Position numbers and translations under genes: made by a program. 64,000 nucleotides of DNA, taken from assembly GCA_044238605.1 (NCBI GenBank), contig JBIICY010000001.1, positions 496,001-560,000 on the forward strand, in the 5' to 3' direction. Under the pieces are notes generated by a model. It did not search any database. It was not told the origin of the DNA and saw only the letters and a program-made list of their open reading frames with translations. This stretch comes from UBA10438 sp044238605 (lineage in GTDB: Bacteria; Bacteroidota; Ignavibacteria; Kapaibacteriales; Kapaibacteriaceae). Position 1 is the stretch's first letter. Each line of letters begins with the position of its first letter. Positions 1 to 9,354 of the stretch are shown in pieces.

Positions 1-1117
1 GATATGTTTGATAGACACATTCTACACGAGATAGCGTTGCCACATCTGCCGGGAAGGACTTTACGGGTTTACCGTCCACGAGATACCCAGTGCAAACACT
101 AATCTCATCAAGAACACCAAGCACATCAAGCTTCGTGAGTGCAATCTCGGAGATGCCGTTTATCATGATCGAGTACCGAAGCGCTGGAATATCCAGCCAG
201 CCGCATCTGCGCTTACGTCCAGTTGTGGCACCAAACTCATGACCCTCCGTGCGAAGCAGCTCACCAATCTCATCATTGAGTTCTGTTGGGAACGGACCAT
301 TTCCAACACGGGTGCTATATGCTTTTACCACGCCCATAACGGACGTAATCGCCGTTGGTGGTATTCCCAGCCCCGTGCAGGCCCCGCCTGATGTTGGATT
401 TGAGCTTGTAACAAACGGATATGTACCATGATCAAGGTCAAGGAGAGCCCCTTGAGCTCCTTCAGCTAGAATGCGCTTTCCGTCCTTCAATGCCGCATTG
501 AGCAGCGTCGTGGTATCGGTGATATACGGATCGATGCGTGTATCGAATTCGACGTACTCGTCGATCATTGCATCTACATCGATCGGCTCAGCGCCGTACA
601 ATGCTCGAAGCAGCTGGTTCTTTTCTTCAAGGTTGTGTCGGATCTTCTCGCGCAGAATATCGCGGTCGAGCAGGTCTACGATGCGGATACCGGTACGTAG
701 TGCTTTGTCGTAATACGCAGGACCAATTCCACGACCTGTGGTGCCAATCGACCCCGCCTGCTTTTCACGAGCAGCGTCTAGCTGCTTGTGATACGGCATA
801 ATCAAATGGGCTTTGTGCGAGATATGTAGACGTCCCTCAACAGAGATACCCATGCGCTCAAGCATTTCGATCTCTTCCATGAGTGCAGCTGGATCGATAA
901 CAACGCCGTTACCGATCACGCACGTGGTGTCGGGGTGAAGAATACCAGATGGGATAAGGTGCAGAACATACTTCTTACCATCGAACACGATGGTGTGGCC
1001 GGCATTGGCACCGCCTTGATAGCGCGCAACAATGTCTGCCTCTTCCGAGAGCATGTCTACAATTTTGCCCTTCCCCTCATCGCCCCATTGAGCGCCGACA
1101 ATGATGGAAACACTCAT
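1..1117 (-). CDS. purA: Adenylosuccinate synthetase, C-terminus cut by window edge
   Basis: Joins IMP and aspartate using GTP to give adenylosuccinate, the first committed step from IMP to AMP, in the cytosol. The visible 372 residues start at ATG 1117 and open with the family's GTP-binding signature GAQWGDEGKGK at residues 8-18. The far end near position 2 still reads through the pre-C-terminal region (SRVECVYQTY), matching the family stretch just before the PVYE..PGW tail, so roughly 50-60 residues lie beyond the window. The gene starts 9 bases after the secF stop and is probably co-transcribed with secDF. An AGGGGGCT octamer lies exactly in this junction, and no Shine-Dalgarno sequence is evident there. 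Confidence 0.96.
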   Translation of the reverse strand, partial: MSVSIIVGAQWGDEGKGKIVDMLSEEADIVARYQGGANAGHTIVFDGKKYVLHLIPSGILHPDTTCVIGNGVVIDPAALMEEIEMLERMGISVEGRLHISHKAHLIMPYHKQLDAAREKQAGSIGTTGRGIGPAYYDKALRTGIRIVDLLDRDILREKIRHNLEEKNQLLRALYGAEPIDVDAMIDEYVEFDTRIDPYITDTTTLLNAALKDGKRILAEGAQGALLDLDHGTYPFVTSSNPTSGGACTGLGIPPTAITSVMGVVKAYSTRVGNGPFPTELNDEIGELLRTEGHEFGATTGRKRRCGWLDIPALRYSIMINGISEIALTKLDVLGVLDEISVCTGYLVDGKPVKSFPADVATLSRVECVYQTY

Positions 1118-1126
1118 GGAGGGGGC

Positions 1127-2110
1127 TTAGGCTTGCGTAGAGGCTACCGAGCCTACGTTCTTATGCTTTACGCGTTCTGTGTACCAGATCAGGAAGGCAG
1201 ACGCAACGTAGATCGATGAGTATGTACCAACAACGATACCCACGAACATCGTAAAGGCGAAACCTTCGAGAACATCTCCGCCCAGGAACACCATAACAAG
1301 AAGAGCTGCAAGAACAGAAACACCCGTGATGATGGTACGGCTGAGTGTTTCATTCAACGAATGATTTACGAGCTCTGCCAACGGCATTCCACGGAACTTC
1401 TCGCGATTTTCGCGGATACGGTCGAACACAACAACCTTATCGTTGATAGAGTATCCTAGGATTGTCAAATACGCAGCGATGGAGTTGATCGATATCTCGA
1501 GGTTCAAAATTCCAAGCTTGTTGAAGAACACCGAAATGATGAAGGCCATCGTTACGTCGTGCGCGAGTGCAACAATAGCTGAAACACCGTATGCCCACTC
1601 AAAGCGGAATGCGATGTAGAGCAAGATGATCAGCGTTGCCGCGATCAGCGAGATTGCCGCGTCTTCTGCCAATTCAGAGGAGATCTTCGCACCAACGTTA
1701 TCAGCACCAAGCAACGTCACTGCGTCCTTGCCATCGTTGGCTGCAAACTTGGCATTAAGCTCATCGATCATGTCCGAGGATACCTTTGAGGCGTTATCCT
1801 GTGTTTCATTGATACGGATCAGGAAGTCGCCTGGCTGTCCATAGCTCTTGATTTCTGGGGTGCCGAACTTTGAAGCAGAGAGTGCCTGACGGACCTCTTC
1901 TGCCTGGATGTTCTTGTTCGTGAACGAAACCTTTGTTTCAGTACCACCCGTGAAATCGATACCGAACTCCATAAGCTTCGGCATGCCGAGCCCAGGAATC
2001 TGTGGCAGCAGGATCACGATCAGGCCAATGACGCTGGCAAGAATCGAGGCACGGAGAAACGTTCTGCGTTTCGTAACGAAATCGATATTGGTCTTTTTGA
2101 TCAAATCCAT
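1127..2110 (-). CDS. secF: Protein translocase subunit SecF
   Basis: Inner-membrane partner of SecD; the pair uses proton-motive force to pull preproteins out of SecYEG on the periplasmic side. The 327-residue product has one N-terminal membrane helix (about residues 22-40), the SecF signature GIDFTGGTE after it, a periplasmic domain, and five more helices typical of RND-family SecF. I chose ATG 2110, 1 base after the secD stop, over an upstream in-frame start at 2134 that would overlap secD. The tight spacing indicates translational coupling, and purA follows 9 bases downstream. Confidence 0.96.
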   Translation of the reverse strand: MDLIKKTNIDFVTKRRTFLRASILASVIGLIVILLPQIPGLGMPKLMEFGIDFTGGTETKVSFTNKNIQAEEVRQALSASKFGTPEIKSYGQPGDFLIRINETQDNASKVSSDMIDELNAKFAANDGKDAVTLLGADNVGAKISSELAEDAAISLIAATLIILLYIAFRFEWAYGVSAIVALAHDVTMAFIISVFFNKLGILNLEISINSIAAYLTILGYSINDKVVVFDRIRENREKFRGMPLAELVNHSLNETLSRTIITGVSVLAALLVMVFLGGDVLEGFAFTMFVGIVVGTYSSIYVASAFLIWYTERVKHKNVGSVASTQA

Positions 2111-2111
2111 T

Positions 2112-4217
2112 TTACACCGTCCTCTTTTGTCCAATGTTGAGTGTTGTGGCGCCGCTCATGATGAGAATCTGGAACATCGCTCGCGTTACAACCACCGCTG
2201 TAAACAGCGTGATCACGGCACCAACAAGCAATGTGATAGCAAAGCCCTTGATCGGACCCGAGCCCCAAATCATAAGAGGGATAGCGCCGATGATGTTCGT
2301 AAGGTTGGAGTCCAAAATGGCGCTCCAAGCGCGGTTAAAGCCTTGTTCTACGGCTGTCTTGAGCGTCTTGCCAGCATACATTTCTTCGCGCATACGCTCG
2401 AAGATGAGGATGTTCGCATCAACGGCCATGGCCGTTGAGAGGATAAGAGCAGCAATACCAGGAAGCGTAAGAGTTCCGCCGAATGCAGCAAGACCTGCTA
2501 CCACAAGCAGACCGTTCATCACGAGCGCTACGTCTGCGATGGCACCGCCAACTGCGTAGTATGCAAGCATGAAGACGATAATCAAAGCGAAGGAGATTGC
2601 AGAGCTCGTAAGACCACGGCGAATCGAATCTTCGCCAAGTGACGGACCTACAACGCGCTCTTCGATGATCTTTACAGGAGCCTTCAGAGCACCAGCCTTG
2701 AGAACAACTGCGAGGCGGTTAGCATCTTCTGGTGCAAATGCACCGGAGATCTGTGAAGATCCGTTCGAAATCTTGTTCTGAACTGTTGGCGCCGACCATA
2801 CACGATCGTCAAGGACAACGGCTACGCGCTTGCCAATGTTAGCTCCGGTGATCTTTGACCACTCTTCAGAGCCTTCATCGTTCATCGACATCATCACAAC
2901 AGGCTTGTTTGTGTTATCAAAGCTCGGATACGCATCCTGGATAACGTCGCCAACAAGGTCTGCTTCGCGAGACACACCATACACTTCGTAATAGTCAGGC
3001 TTTACACCCTTCTTTGTTACGTTGCCCGTAGCAGAGAGAAGAATGTCAAGATTGCCAGGAATCGAAGTGCGAACGCGTGGGTCGTTGAGAATCGATGAAA
3101 ACTCATCAACTTTTTCTGCTGGAATGCGGAAGCTGAAGATGCCGTTCTTCGGCAGATCTTCCGGCTTGACGTTGTTCAGCTTGAGGCCTACGAGATCAAA
3201 GCTCTGTGGCTGTGATTCTTCGTTGGCAGCAACACTGCCGAAGATCATGTACGTAAATGGGAAGTCAGCCTTGATACGGCGAACCTTTTCGTCGTCGCTA
3301 AGCCCCTTGTACGGATCCTGCGGACCCTTCTTTGCTGTATCTGCAGCGGCAACCTTGGATGTGTCTGCTTTCGCAGTATCAGCCTTTGCTGTTTGCGCTA
3401 TGGAATCCGTCGCTGTTGTATCGGCTGTAGAATCTGCTGGAGCAGCAACGATGCCAAGACGCAGATTTTTCACCGCCTGATCGATACCATACATGGCCTT
3501 GATCATGCCGCCGTCCATCATCACGCGCTTGAATTCTAGACGAGCAGTCTGAGAGAGAAGCTTGCGCATTTGAAGCGTGTCCTGCTCATCCGGCATTTCG
3601 ATCACCAGGCGGCGAGTTCCCTGCTTCTGAATGTTTACTTCAGAAACATTGAACTTGTTGATACGCTGTGAAAGAACGATCTGTGCCTGCTCCACAGCTT
3701 CGTCTGCGTCGCGACGGAGCTTGTTTTGAACCGCTTCTTCCGTAAGAGGGTTCGCCGGGAAATAGTTGATCAGGCTTTTACCCTTTGCACGGAAGTTCTC
3801 AAGGAAGACCGTGAGAACATCAAGATCCGTGTTGTCGGTCTGCTGACGTGTCTTCTCGATGATGGCTTTGAAGTCATCGTCGATCGCCTGTGCGTCTGCC
3901 GAAGACTCAATAAGCTTGAGTACATCAACCTCCAGCGTGAGGTACGTACCGCCACGCAGGTCAAGTCCCAGCTTCAGGCGTCCGGCACGGGCGCTGGCCA
4001 TTGCCTCAGCATTGGCGCTATCCCATTTTGCCAGCGCGATACGACCCGCCAACGTTGTGTCGGCAGCAAGTTCACCACGCTCTGATGTTAGCAGAGAATA
4101 ATTGATCGTTGGCCACAGCAGAATAGCTGCCGCAACGATCGGAGCCAGGATGAGCAACCATTTGCTCAGATTTTTCGAACGCAAGAGTCCTCCAAGACAT
4201 TCAATCGGCAAAGTCAT
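2112..4217 (-). CDS. secD: Protein translocase subunit SecD
   Basis: 701 residues; forms the SecDF complex that completes protein export across the inner membrane. Visible features: TM1 near residues 19-37, the LDLRGG signature at 85-90, a large periplasmic region, and a C-terminal five-helix RND block. The start is ATG 4217; an open frame continues to 4325 but would run into the divergent trmB. Residues about 259-298 are an unusual low-complexity stretch made almost only of A, D, T, S and K inside the periplasmic domain. An AAGGGGCT octamer codes K-G-L just after it, at 3301-3308. Confidence 0.96.
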   Translation of the reverse strand: MTLPIECLGGLLRSKNLSKWLLILAPIVAAAILLWPTINYSLLTSERGELAADTTLAGRIALAKWDSANAEAMASARAGRLKLGLDLRGGTYLTLEVDVLKLIESSADAQAIDDDFKAIIEKTRQQTDNTDLDVLTVFLENFRAKGKSLINYFPANPLTEEAVQNKLRRDADEAVEQAQIVLSQRINKFNVSEVNIQKQGTRRLVIEMPDEQDTLQMRKLLSQTARLEFKRVMMDGGMIKAMYGIDQAVKNLRLGIVAAPADSTADTTATDSIAQTAKADTAKADTSKVAAADTAKKGPQDPYKGLSDDEKVRRIKADFPFTYMIFGSVAANEESQPQSFDLVGLKLNNVKPEDLPKNGIFSFRIPAEKVDEFSSILNDPRVRTSIPGNLDILLSATGNVTKKGVKPDYYEVYGVSREADLVGDVIQDAYPSFDNTNKPVVMMSMNDEGSEEWSKITGANIGKRVAVVLDDRVWSAPTVQNKISNGSSQISGAFAPEDANRLAVVLKAGALKAPVKIIEERVVGPSLGEDSIRRGLTSSAISFALIIVFMLAYYAVGGAIADVALVMNGLLVVAGLAAFGGTLTLPGIAALILSTAMAVDANILIFERMREEMYAGKTLKTAVEQGFNRAWSAILDSNLTNIIGAIPLMIWGSGPIKGFAITLLVGAVITLFTAVVVTRAMFQILIMSGATTLNIGQKRTV

Positions 4218-4265
4218 TCCACCACCACGGAATACGGGCAGAAGAACGGCGAATATACGTAATGC

Positions 4266-4273
4266 TAACTTTG
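4266..4273 (+). promoter_or_regulatory. Bacteroidetes-type -7 promoter element of trmB
   Basis: TAACTTTG matches the Bacteroidetes -7 consensus TAnnTTTG exactly and ends 8 bases before the trmB ATG at 4282, in the 64-base gap between the divergent secD and trmB genes. A transcript starting downstream of it would have almost no 5' leader. I see no clear -33 TTG at the usual distance. Confidence 0.5.
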
Positions 4274-4281
4274 TAGACTCT

Positions 4282-4980
4282 ATGGATAGAAGAACTGCCG
4301 AAACTCCGGAAATCGACTGGGCCAAATACCCGATACCTCGGGTGAGGCATCACGTAAACTCACAGGCCTATCTGCCGGCCCATCAGCACCGGTTTATGCA
4401 CCACCAGTACCCGCCCCTTCGCGAGCAGCCGGAATGGGGCTCGTGGTTCGCAGACGGCGGCCCGGGAACGGTGCTGGACCTTGGCTGCGGGCGTGGTGCA
4501 TTCCTTATTCGGCATGCGCTTACGCATCCGGAGATCAACATTCTGGGAATCGAGGTACGCGAATCCCTGGCCGAGTACATAAACGGGGTTATCGCCGGCG
4601 AGAAGATCCCTAACGCCCATGCAGAGTGGTATACCCTGGCAAATGGACTTGACTGGCTACTGCCGGAATCGATCACCTATGCGGTGTATCTGTTTCCCGA
4701 CCCCTGGCCAAAGAAACGTCACCACAAGCGCAGAGCCTTTGGCAGCGGCTTTCTGGAAATGGTGCACAGGCTCCTGGTACCTGGCGGACGTCTCTACCTG
4801 GCTACCGACCGGGAAGACGTTGATGCATACCAGAGAGAGGTCTTGGCCGAATCCGAGCTGTTCACCGTAGGCCCCCTGCTTGACGACGAAACCTGGCCGT
4901 TCAGGTTTACGACAGATCAGCAGATGTTCTGCGATGCCAAGGGAATACCGTACGTGCGGTATTATGCGGAGAAGCGCTAA
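4282..4980 (+). CDS. trmB: tRNA (guanine-N7-)-methyltransferase
   Basis: Methylates N7 of G46 in the tRNA variable loop using S-adenosylmethionine. The 232-residue product shows the SAM-binding motif VLDLGCGRG at residues 64-72 and the family's substrate/catalytic motif PDPWPKKRHHKRR at about 139-151. The ATG at 4282 follows a -7 element at 4266-4273; an in-frame upstream ATG (4102) would extend far into secD. It heads a chain of seven overlapping or abutting genes, and its TAA touches the GTG of aat. Confidence 0.95.
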   Translation: MDRRTAETPEIDWAKYPIPRVRHHVNSQAYLPAHQHRFMHHQYPPLREQPEWGSWFADGGPGTVLDLGCGRGAFLIRHALTHPEINILGIEVRESLAEYINGVIAGEKIPNAHAEWYTLANGLDWLLPESITYAVYLFPDPWPKKRHHKRRAFGSGFLEMVHRLLVPGGRLYLATDREDVDAYQREVLAESELFTVGPLLDDETWPFRFTTDQQMFCDAKGIPYVRYYAEKR

Positions 4981-5550
4981 GTGCTTTTACCAGAAGTAGT
5001 TGTGATGGGTTACCGCCAGGGGTTTTTCCCCATGGGAGATCCCGATTCGGGCCAGATCTTCTGGCACAGACCCGATCCACGGGCCGTGATTCCCCTGGAT
5101 GCCGTACGAATTTCGCGTTCGCTACGTCAAACACTACGAAAAGACACCTACAGAACCACAATTAATGCGAGTTTTGATACGGTAATTCTTCGCTGTTCCG
5201 AGCGGTCGGACACCTGGATAACCGACGACATCTTGAGTACCTATTCTCAACTTCATTACATGGGATATGCACACAGCATCGAAACGTGGCATGGATCAGA
5301 GTTGGCAGGGGGCTTGTATGGTGTGGCCATCAACGGCGCATTCTTCGGCGAGTCGATGTTCTCTAGCCGACCAGATGCGTCCAAAGTGGCCTTCGTTCGG
5401 CTTATTCAGCACCTTTCGGCACGGGGTTTTACGCTTCTCGACACTCAGTACATCAACGAGTTTACAGCCTCGCTCGGGGCAATCGAAATTCCAGACTCAC
5501 TCTACCAACAACAGCTTACCGTTGCGCTTGCATCCACCACATCGTTCTAG
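4981..5550 (+). CDS. aat: Leucyl/phenylalanyl-tRNA--protein transferase
   Basis: Adds Leu or Phe from aminoacyl-tRNA to N-termini bearing Arg or Lys, marking the protein for the ClpS/ClpAP N-degron route. The 189 residues contain the family motifs YRQGFFPMG near the start, a PDPRAVIP block, and HSIETW...L.GGLYG...GAFFGESMFS...ASK, so the acyl-transferase core is complete. The start is GTG 4981, immediately after the trmB TAA. The protein is shorter than the roughly 230-residue enterobacterial enzyme, mainly at the N-terminus, as in other short Bacteroidetes forms. Confidence 0.93.
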   Translation: MLLPEVVVMGYRQGFFPMGDPDSGQIFWHRPDPRAVIPLDAVRISRSLRQTLRKDTYRTTINASFDTVILRCSERSDTWITDDILSTYSQLHYMGYAHSIETWHGSELAGGLYGVAINGAFFGESMFSSRPDASKVAFVRLIQHLSARGFTLLDTQYINEFTASLGAIEIPDSLYQQQLTVALASTTSF

Positions 5551-7186
5551 ACCGGCAGGTATCACGCTGATACTTACGGTGGCTGTTATCCTTCAGAGCT
5601 GCATCAGCGGCTACTACAAGCGTCACGCAGACCCTCCGCCGCCCCCTCCCCCACCACCCACATGCACGGCGTTACCGATCAGCGATTCGGCCGGGCTCTT
5701 CAAATTGAATACCAACAAACCAGCTGTACCAAATGTGCTGTATTACGTGTTTGAGCGTGTCCAAGGGGCCTCGGGCGTTCTGCAGGAGTTTGGTCTGGTG
5801 TCGGTTGATAAGAACGATGAGCACTGCCTGCTGATTCGCGGGACGGATCTTAAGTCCGCCCGATACGTTGCCTCAACAAAGACGGGTCCGTCATCAGTAT
5901 CATCAGCCCCATGGGAGGGCCATGCCGCCCAGGCGATGATCTCGAGCGTGATTCGGCAGGACAACATCCCGAATGGAACAATCGTACCCTGCACCATAGC
6001 AGACGGCGAGATCATGGCAGACACTGTGCCTGTTTCGTTTGATGATCCATTAGCATGGGATGGCCATCCTGCTGTCTCTGCCAACGGCACGTGGTTGGTC
6101 TTTGCATCAAACAGAGCGGGCTCGTTCAACAGTACAGACCTGTGGTATGCCAGAAGGAATGCCGATGGAACCTACAGCACCCCTCGCCCCCTGTATGGTG
6201 CTAATACCTATTGCGATGAGATCTCTCCCTCGTTTTTACCGCAGAAAGAGATGACGCTGATGTTTAGCTCGGCCGGACACAGTTCGTTCGGGGGCTACGA
6301 TGCCTTTGCAGCAGAACTGCAGCAAGTGGCAGACTCACTCGTTGTGCGCAGTGTTGCAAACCTGGGCTCGCCGATCAACTCATCGTACGACGATATCTTT
6401 CCGGCGATGTCGCCCAATGGCGTAGACATGTATATCGCATCCAACCGTCCAGACGGACGAGATCAGCAGCGAAGAGATTTTGACGTATTCGTTGCCTTCC
6501 AGCAGATGTCGGGAGATATGCCCCTTGCCAGACTCACAGGTCGCGTTGTGAACTCACAGACACAGCAGCCCGTGGCCGACGCAGAAGTGGTTGCACGCGA
6601 ATCTGCAACACGTCACATATACTCAACAGCACGAACCGACACCAATGGCCAGTACACGTTGTCGGTTCCTGTGAGTACGCCTGTTCAGGTAACTGCGCAG
6701 TCCGACACGCTCTTCTACGACTCCTACACCGTGGTTGTGCCGGAGACGGCTAAAAACGAAACTGTTGAACGCACAGAACCCATTGCCTTATCGCGGTCGT
6801 TTGTTCTGCGGGTTAACTTCCCCACGTCTGAATGGGGCAATCCGTACGGCACAACGCTAGATTCCAACGGTATGGAAACCGATCGTGCGTGGCAGACAGA
6901 GCTCGATGAGCTTGCCGAAAACGTTACGTCGGCAGCTTCTACCGTCCGCAAGATCGTGCTGGTTGGCCACACCGATGATGTAGACACCGACGAATCAAAT
7001 CTTGTACTAGGGTCGCAACGTGTAAACTTTGTAATTGATAAACTTGTTGAGCGTGGCGTTCCTCGTACAATCCTTGAAGGTAGGAGCGAAGGCGAGATCA
7101 AGCTGCTAGAACGTCGCAAGGGAGAGAGTATCGAAACGTGGCGCAAACGCTGCCGTCGCGTGGAACTGATGAAGGTTAGCTCATGA
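5522..7186 (+). CDS. PorE-like lipoprotein: PD40 propeller, carboxypeptidase-regulatory domain, OmpA C-terminus
   Basis: About 554 residues from TTG 5522, which overlaps the end of aat; the frame is open upstream but that part lies inside aat. The N-terminus has a basic segment, a hydrophobic stretch and a plausible lipobox ending at Cys27 (ILQSC, with an atypical Gln). A nine-proline run follows. Next come PD40/WD40-like propeller repeats (blocks such as SANGTWLVFASNRAG and SPNGVDMYIASNRPDG), a carboxypeptidase-regulatory-like domain (LTGRVVN...PVADAEVVA) and an OmpA peptidoglycan-binding domain (VGHTDDVDTDESN...SQRV). This order matches PorE of the T9SS, which anchors the machine to peptidoglycan, but I see no TPR domain. 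The T9SS role is inference. Confidence 0.85.
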   Translation: MRLHPPHRSRPAGITLILTVAVILQSCISGYYKRHADPPPPPPPPPTCTALPISDSAGLFKLNTNKPAVPNVLYYVFERVQGASGVLQEFGLVSVDKNDEHCLLIRGTDLKSARYVASTKTGPSSVSSAPWEGHAAQAMISSVIRQDNIPNGTIVPCTIADGEIMADTVPVSFDDPLAWDGHPAVSANGTWLVFASNRAGSFNSTDLWYARRNADGTYSTPRPLYGANTYCDEISPSFLPQKEMTLMFSSAGHSSFGGYDAFAAELQQVADSLVVRSVANLGSPINSSYDDIFPAMSPNGVDMYIASNRPDGRDQQRRDFDVFVAFQQMSGDMPLARLTGRVVNSQTQQPVADAEVVARESATRHIYSTARTDTNGQYTLSVPVSTPVQVTAQSDTLFYDSYTVVVPETAKNETVERTEPIALSRSFVLRVNFPTSEWGNPYGTTLDSNGMETDRAWQTELDELAENVTSAASTVRKIVLVGHTDDVDTDESNLVLGSQRVNFVIDKLVERGVPRTILEGRSEGEIKLLERRKGESIETWRKRCRRVELMKVSS

Positions 7187-9354
7187 AACTCACACGCACG
7201 GTAACACCAGACAGAATAGCCAAATGGGCTATCGGATTGTTCGTTGCGTTCACACTTGTTGTTGCGGGCTTGATCGTGTATTCGCTCAGCAGCGGACTTC
7301 CCACGCTGGAGCAGCTTGAAAACCCTCCGCAGGAGCTCGCAACAAGAGTATACAGCGCAGATGGTGTTATGCTGGAGTTGTATGCAACAACCCGCCGCAC
7401 AAACCTGGAATTTGATTCTATCCCCCGCGGATTCATCAGTGCACTTGTTGCTACCGAGGATCGCGCTTTCTACGATCACTGGGGTGTTCATCTGATGCGT
7501 ATTGCGAAAGCGGCCGTCAAGAACGTTTTTGCACTTCGAGCTAAAGAAGGTGCATCTACCATCACACAACAGCTTGCACGCAACCTCTACTTTACTCAAG
7601 AGCAAACGATCTGGAGAAAGATCCGGGAGGCTTGGACTGCGCTGCAGATCGAGCGAGCGTATACGAAGAACGAGATTCTTGAAATGTATGCCAATACGGT
7701 ATACTACGGACGTGGAGCGTACGGACTCCGCGTTGCCGCACTTACGTACTTTAATGAAGAACCGATGAAGCTCAGCGTAGCTGAGTGTGCTTATCTGGTT
7801 GGTTTGTTTAAAGCTCCAGAACGCTACGGTTCTGATGATTCCCTTGGCGTTGTTCGTCGTAATCTGATCCTAGGCATGATGCGGGATGCAGAGTATCTCA
7901 CAGAAGATGAATTTTATAAAGAAGTTGCTGAGCCCCTTCGCAAAGCTCCGCCAAGCCGGACATACCGTGGCATAGCGCCTCATTTTGTTGAGATGGTGCG
8001 CCAGACGCTCACCAACGACAATGTCTGGAAAGAACGACTTACAGGACACGACCTTTATCGCGATGGTCTTGTTATCTACACAACGCTTGATTCGCGAGTT
8101 CAGAAGTACGCCAATGAAGCACTTGACGAACATCTGAGAGATTACCAGAGATTGTTCGACAATGCGTTCTCGTGGAGGTCCCGCCAGGAACTGCTCCAGG
8201 AACTCCTTGCGCGCGCAATCCGCCGTCATCCAGATTACCTGACCACCCTCGAGAGAGACCGTGAATCCGCAAAGCGCAGGCTGCTCTCAAACCGGTCGTT
8301 CGTAGACAGTGTTAAGCGCATGGCAACGATCATCCAGTCTGGACTTGTTGTGATCGAACCATCTACAGGCAACATCGTAGGGATGGTTGGTACTTCGCCT
8401 CTAAACATGCAGCTTCAGTCTGCCGCACGCTACTCGCTAAACCATGCAACCCAGATTCGACGTCAGCCCGGATCATCATTCAAACCGTTTGTCTATGCAA
8501 GCGCCCTCGAATCATCAGAAAGCGTTACTCCCGAAACCACGGTGGAGAGCGGTCCATTTAGCTATCCATTAGACGACGGCACGGTGTGGTCTCCGCAAGG
8601 ATCGCGCGAAGGGGGCGGCCCAATTGCGCTCCGAAGTGCGCTGAAGATTTCACTAAACAGCGTTGCCGCACGCCTCGTTACTGAAACCGGCTTTACAACT
8701 CCGGGTCAGGTCGTTGAACTGTGCCGCAAACTTGGCATCTCCTCGCCGCTGTCGGCCGTACCGTCGATCGCACTTGGTACGGGTGAAGTTTCGCCCTTGG
8801 AAATAACGTCTGCCTATGCCGCATTTGCGAATCAGGGTGTTCATACCAGCTCGGGGTACATCACCCGCATTGAGGACCGCATGGGCAACGTCCTTTACGA
8901 GGCCAAACCGTTTGAGCGCATAACCAACGAGGCATGTTCTCAGCGAACAGCAGAGTACATGATCTCGATGATGCGCGGCGTGGTAGATGGGGGCACTGCT
9001 TCGAGTATTCGGAAGTTCTATCGGTATGATGCAGCCGGCAAGACAGGCACAACAAACGATTTTGCCGACGCATGGTTTGTTGGGGTAACTCCCCAGCTTG
9101 CATGTGGCATTTGGGTTGGCTTCGATGATATGCGTATTCGATTTACCGGTGACTATGGACAAGGTGGACGCGCAGCTGCGCCGATATGGGGCAGACTAAT
9201 GCAGAAGGTGTACAACGACCCAACGGTGCGCTGGCGAAGACGCTCGTTTGCAATTTTGCGCGACTCCACAGAGGTTGCAACAGATGTAGACATTGCAAAT
9301 CCTGTTCAAGAAGTAGCCCCATTCCGTCAACCAGACACCACAAAACAACGATGA
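7183..9354 (+). CDS. Penicillin-binding protein 1A, bifunctional glycosyltransferase/transpeptidase
   Basis: Polymerises and cross-links peptidoglycan at the outer face of the inner membrane. The 723 residues comprise a short cytoplasmic tail, one membrane helix (about 14-34), a GT51 domain with catalytic ATEDRAFY at 90-97 and EGASTITQQLARN, and a transpeptidase with SSFK at 431-434, SLN at 490-492 and KTGT at 620-623. All active-site motifs are intact. It overlaps the preceding OmpA-family gene by four bases (ATGA), suggesting translational coupling of a peptidoglycan synthase to a peptidoglycan-binding lipoprotein. Confidence 0.96.
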   Translation: MKLTRTVTPDRIAKWAIGLFVAFTLVVAGLIVYSLSSGLPTLEQLENPPQELATRVYSADGVMLELYATTRRTNLEFDSIPRGFISALVATEDRAFYDHWGVHLMRIAKAAVKNVFALRAKEGASTITQQLARNLYFTQEQTIWRKIREAWTALQIERAYTKNEILEMYANTVYYGRGAYGLRVAALTYFNEEPMKLSVAECAYLVGLFKAPERYGSDDSLGVVRRNLILGMMRDAEYLTEDEFYKEVAEPLRKAPPSRTYRGIAPHFVEMVRQTLTNDNVWKERLTGHDLYRDGLVIYTTLDSRVQKYANEALDEHLRDYQRLFDNAFSWRSRQELLQELLARAIRRHPDYLTTLERDRESAKRRLLSNRSFVDSVKRMATIIQSGLVVIEPSTGNIVGMVGTSPLNMQLQSAARYSLNHATQIRRQPGSSFKPFVYASALESSESVTPETTVESGPFSYPLDDGTVWSPQGSREGGGPIALRSALKISLNSVAARLVTETGFTTPGQVVELCRKLGISSPLSAVPSIALGTGEVSPLEITSAYAAFANQGVHTSSGYITRIEDRMGNVLYEAKPFERITNEACSQRTAEYMISMMRGVVDGGTASSIRKFYRYDAAGKTGTTNDFADAWFVGVTPQLACGIWVGFDDMRIRFTGDYGQGGRAAAPIWGRLMQKVYNDPTVRWRRRSFAILRDSTEVATDVDIANPVQEVAPFRQPDTTKQR

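Noticed and set aside
5636..5662. Run of nine prolines (CCG/CCC/CCT) as a possible repeat expansion or pause site
   Set aside because: It sits just after a lipoprotein signal, where proline-rich tethers are ordinary.
6724..7605. Long minus-strand open frame (293 codons) over the OmpA/PBP1A genes
   Set aside because: It overlaps two well-supported genes with intact active-site motifs and has no recognisable domain; a codon-bias shadow.
8653..9162. Minus-strand open frame of 169 codons in PBP1A
   Set aside because: Lies opposite the transpeptidase active-site region; cysteine-rich, low-quality sequence typical of an antisense shadow.
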